Positions 5,489 to 5,543 of a stretch of DNA of 5,543 nt are shown piece by piece; position 1 is the first letter of the stretch, and each line of letters begins with the position of its first letter. Origin of the DNA: Candidatus Altarchaeales archaeon (GTDB lineage Archaea; Altiarchaeota; Altiarchaeia; IMC4; QMZM01); contig QMZG01000084.1 in NCBI GenBank assembly GCA_003663045.1, forward strand, positions 1-5,543. Reading direction: 5' to 3'. The notes below the pieces were generated by a model that saw nothing but the letters and a program-made list of their open reading frames with translations, had not been told where the DNA came from and made no database searches. The translations under genes were made by a program, and so were the position numbers.

Positions 5489-5498
5489 AAATTTAAAC
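5489..5498 (+). promoter_or_regulatory. Possible TATA box of the gene at the right edge
   Basis: AAATTTAAAC, preceded by a purine-rich GG, is centred 29 nt before the ATG at 5523 on the plus strand, the spacing expected for a leaderless archaeal gene. The AT-rich region between 5443 and 5522 contains no other structure that I can support. Confidence 0.3.
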
Positions 5499-5522
5499 AT
5501 CCAAACCCCTTATTAATTTAAT

Positions 5523-5543
5523 ATGCATTCTAAGCATAGGAAG
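5523..5543 (+). CDS. Possible start of a gene running off the right edge (ribosomal protein S15-like start)
   Basis: Only seven codons are visible: MHSKHRK. Archaeal ribosomal protein S15 commonly begins with an MHS/MHT-basic-basic-K-G-K-S pattern, so this start is compatible with it, but seven residues cannot prove any family. A well-placed TATA-like box upstream (5489-5498) supports a real transcription start. It would be divergent from priL. Confidence 0.25.

Noticed and set aside
1..5543. tRNA, rRNA, CRISPR arrays or riboswitches
   Set aside because: No cloverleaf-like segments, spaced repeats or conserved leader structures were seen; nearly all of the window is protein coding and the gaps are too short.

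Overview
The window is archaeal. The evidence is an archaeal/eukaryal-type PheRS beta-subunit N-terminus, the large subunit of an archaeal/eukaryal primase, a form III RuBisCO of the kind seen in methanogens and relatives, DUF2085 and DUF4870 membrane proteins, and start codons mostly without a Shine-Dalgarno sequence, preceded at about 25-30 nt by AT-rich TATA-like boxes. The DNA is AT-rich and densely packed. The lineage cannot be fixed from the sequence; an uncultured euryarchaeal, altiarchaeal or DPANN-like genome would fit.

Layout. At the left edge is the last part of an integrase-type transposase (2-100, +) and a possible insertion-sequence end near 121. About 24 bp later starts a PheT-like gene (145-945, +) that encodes only the B1 and B3/4 (editing) domains and stops cleanly where B5 should begin. 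Converging on it is a minus-strand group of three membrane or envelope genes: a DUF2085 protein (2072-2575), a cysteine-rich protein with signal peptide and membrane anchor (1295-2050), and a DUF4870 gene broken by a small deletion and frameshift (961-1282). A 62-bp divergent promoter region separates this group from the plus-strand pair hisB (2638-3222) and form III RuBisCO (3226-4455), whose coding regions are 3 bp apart. RuBisCO converges on priL (4477-5442, -) with a 21-bp gap. The last 100 bp is an upstream region, probably of two divergent genes; a + strand ORF beginning MHSKHRK runs off the edge.

How they fit together. HisB makes imidazole-acetol phosphate for histidine. Form III RuBisCO carboxylates ribulose-1,5-bisphosphate derived from nucleotides or PRPP. 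Histidine synthesis also begins with PRPP, so the tight pair may join two PRPP/ribose-phosphate branches (inference). Points most worth a second look are the stand-alone PheT editing half beside a transposon end, the hisB-RuBisCO coupling, a shortened segment after RuBisCO loop 6, the CX10-11C repeat membrane protein, and the deletion in DUF4870 that appears to have occurred at a short repeated sequence.
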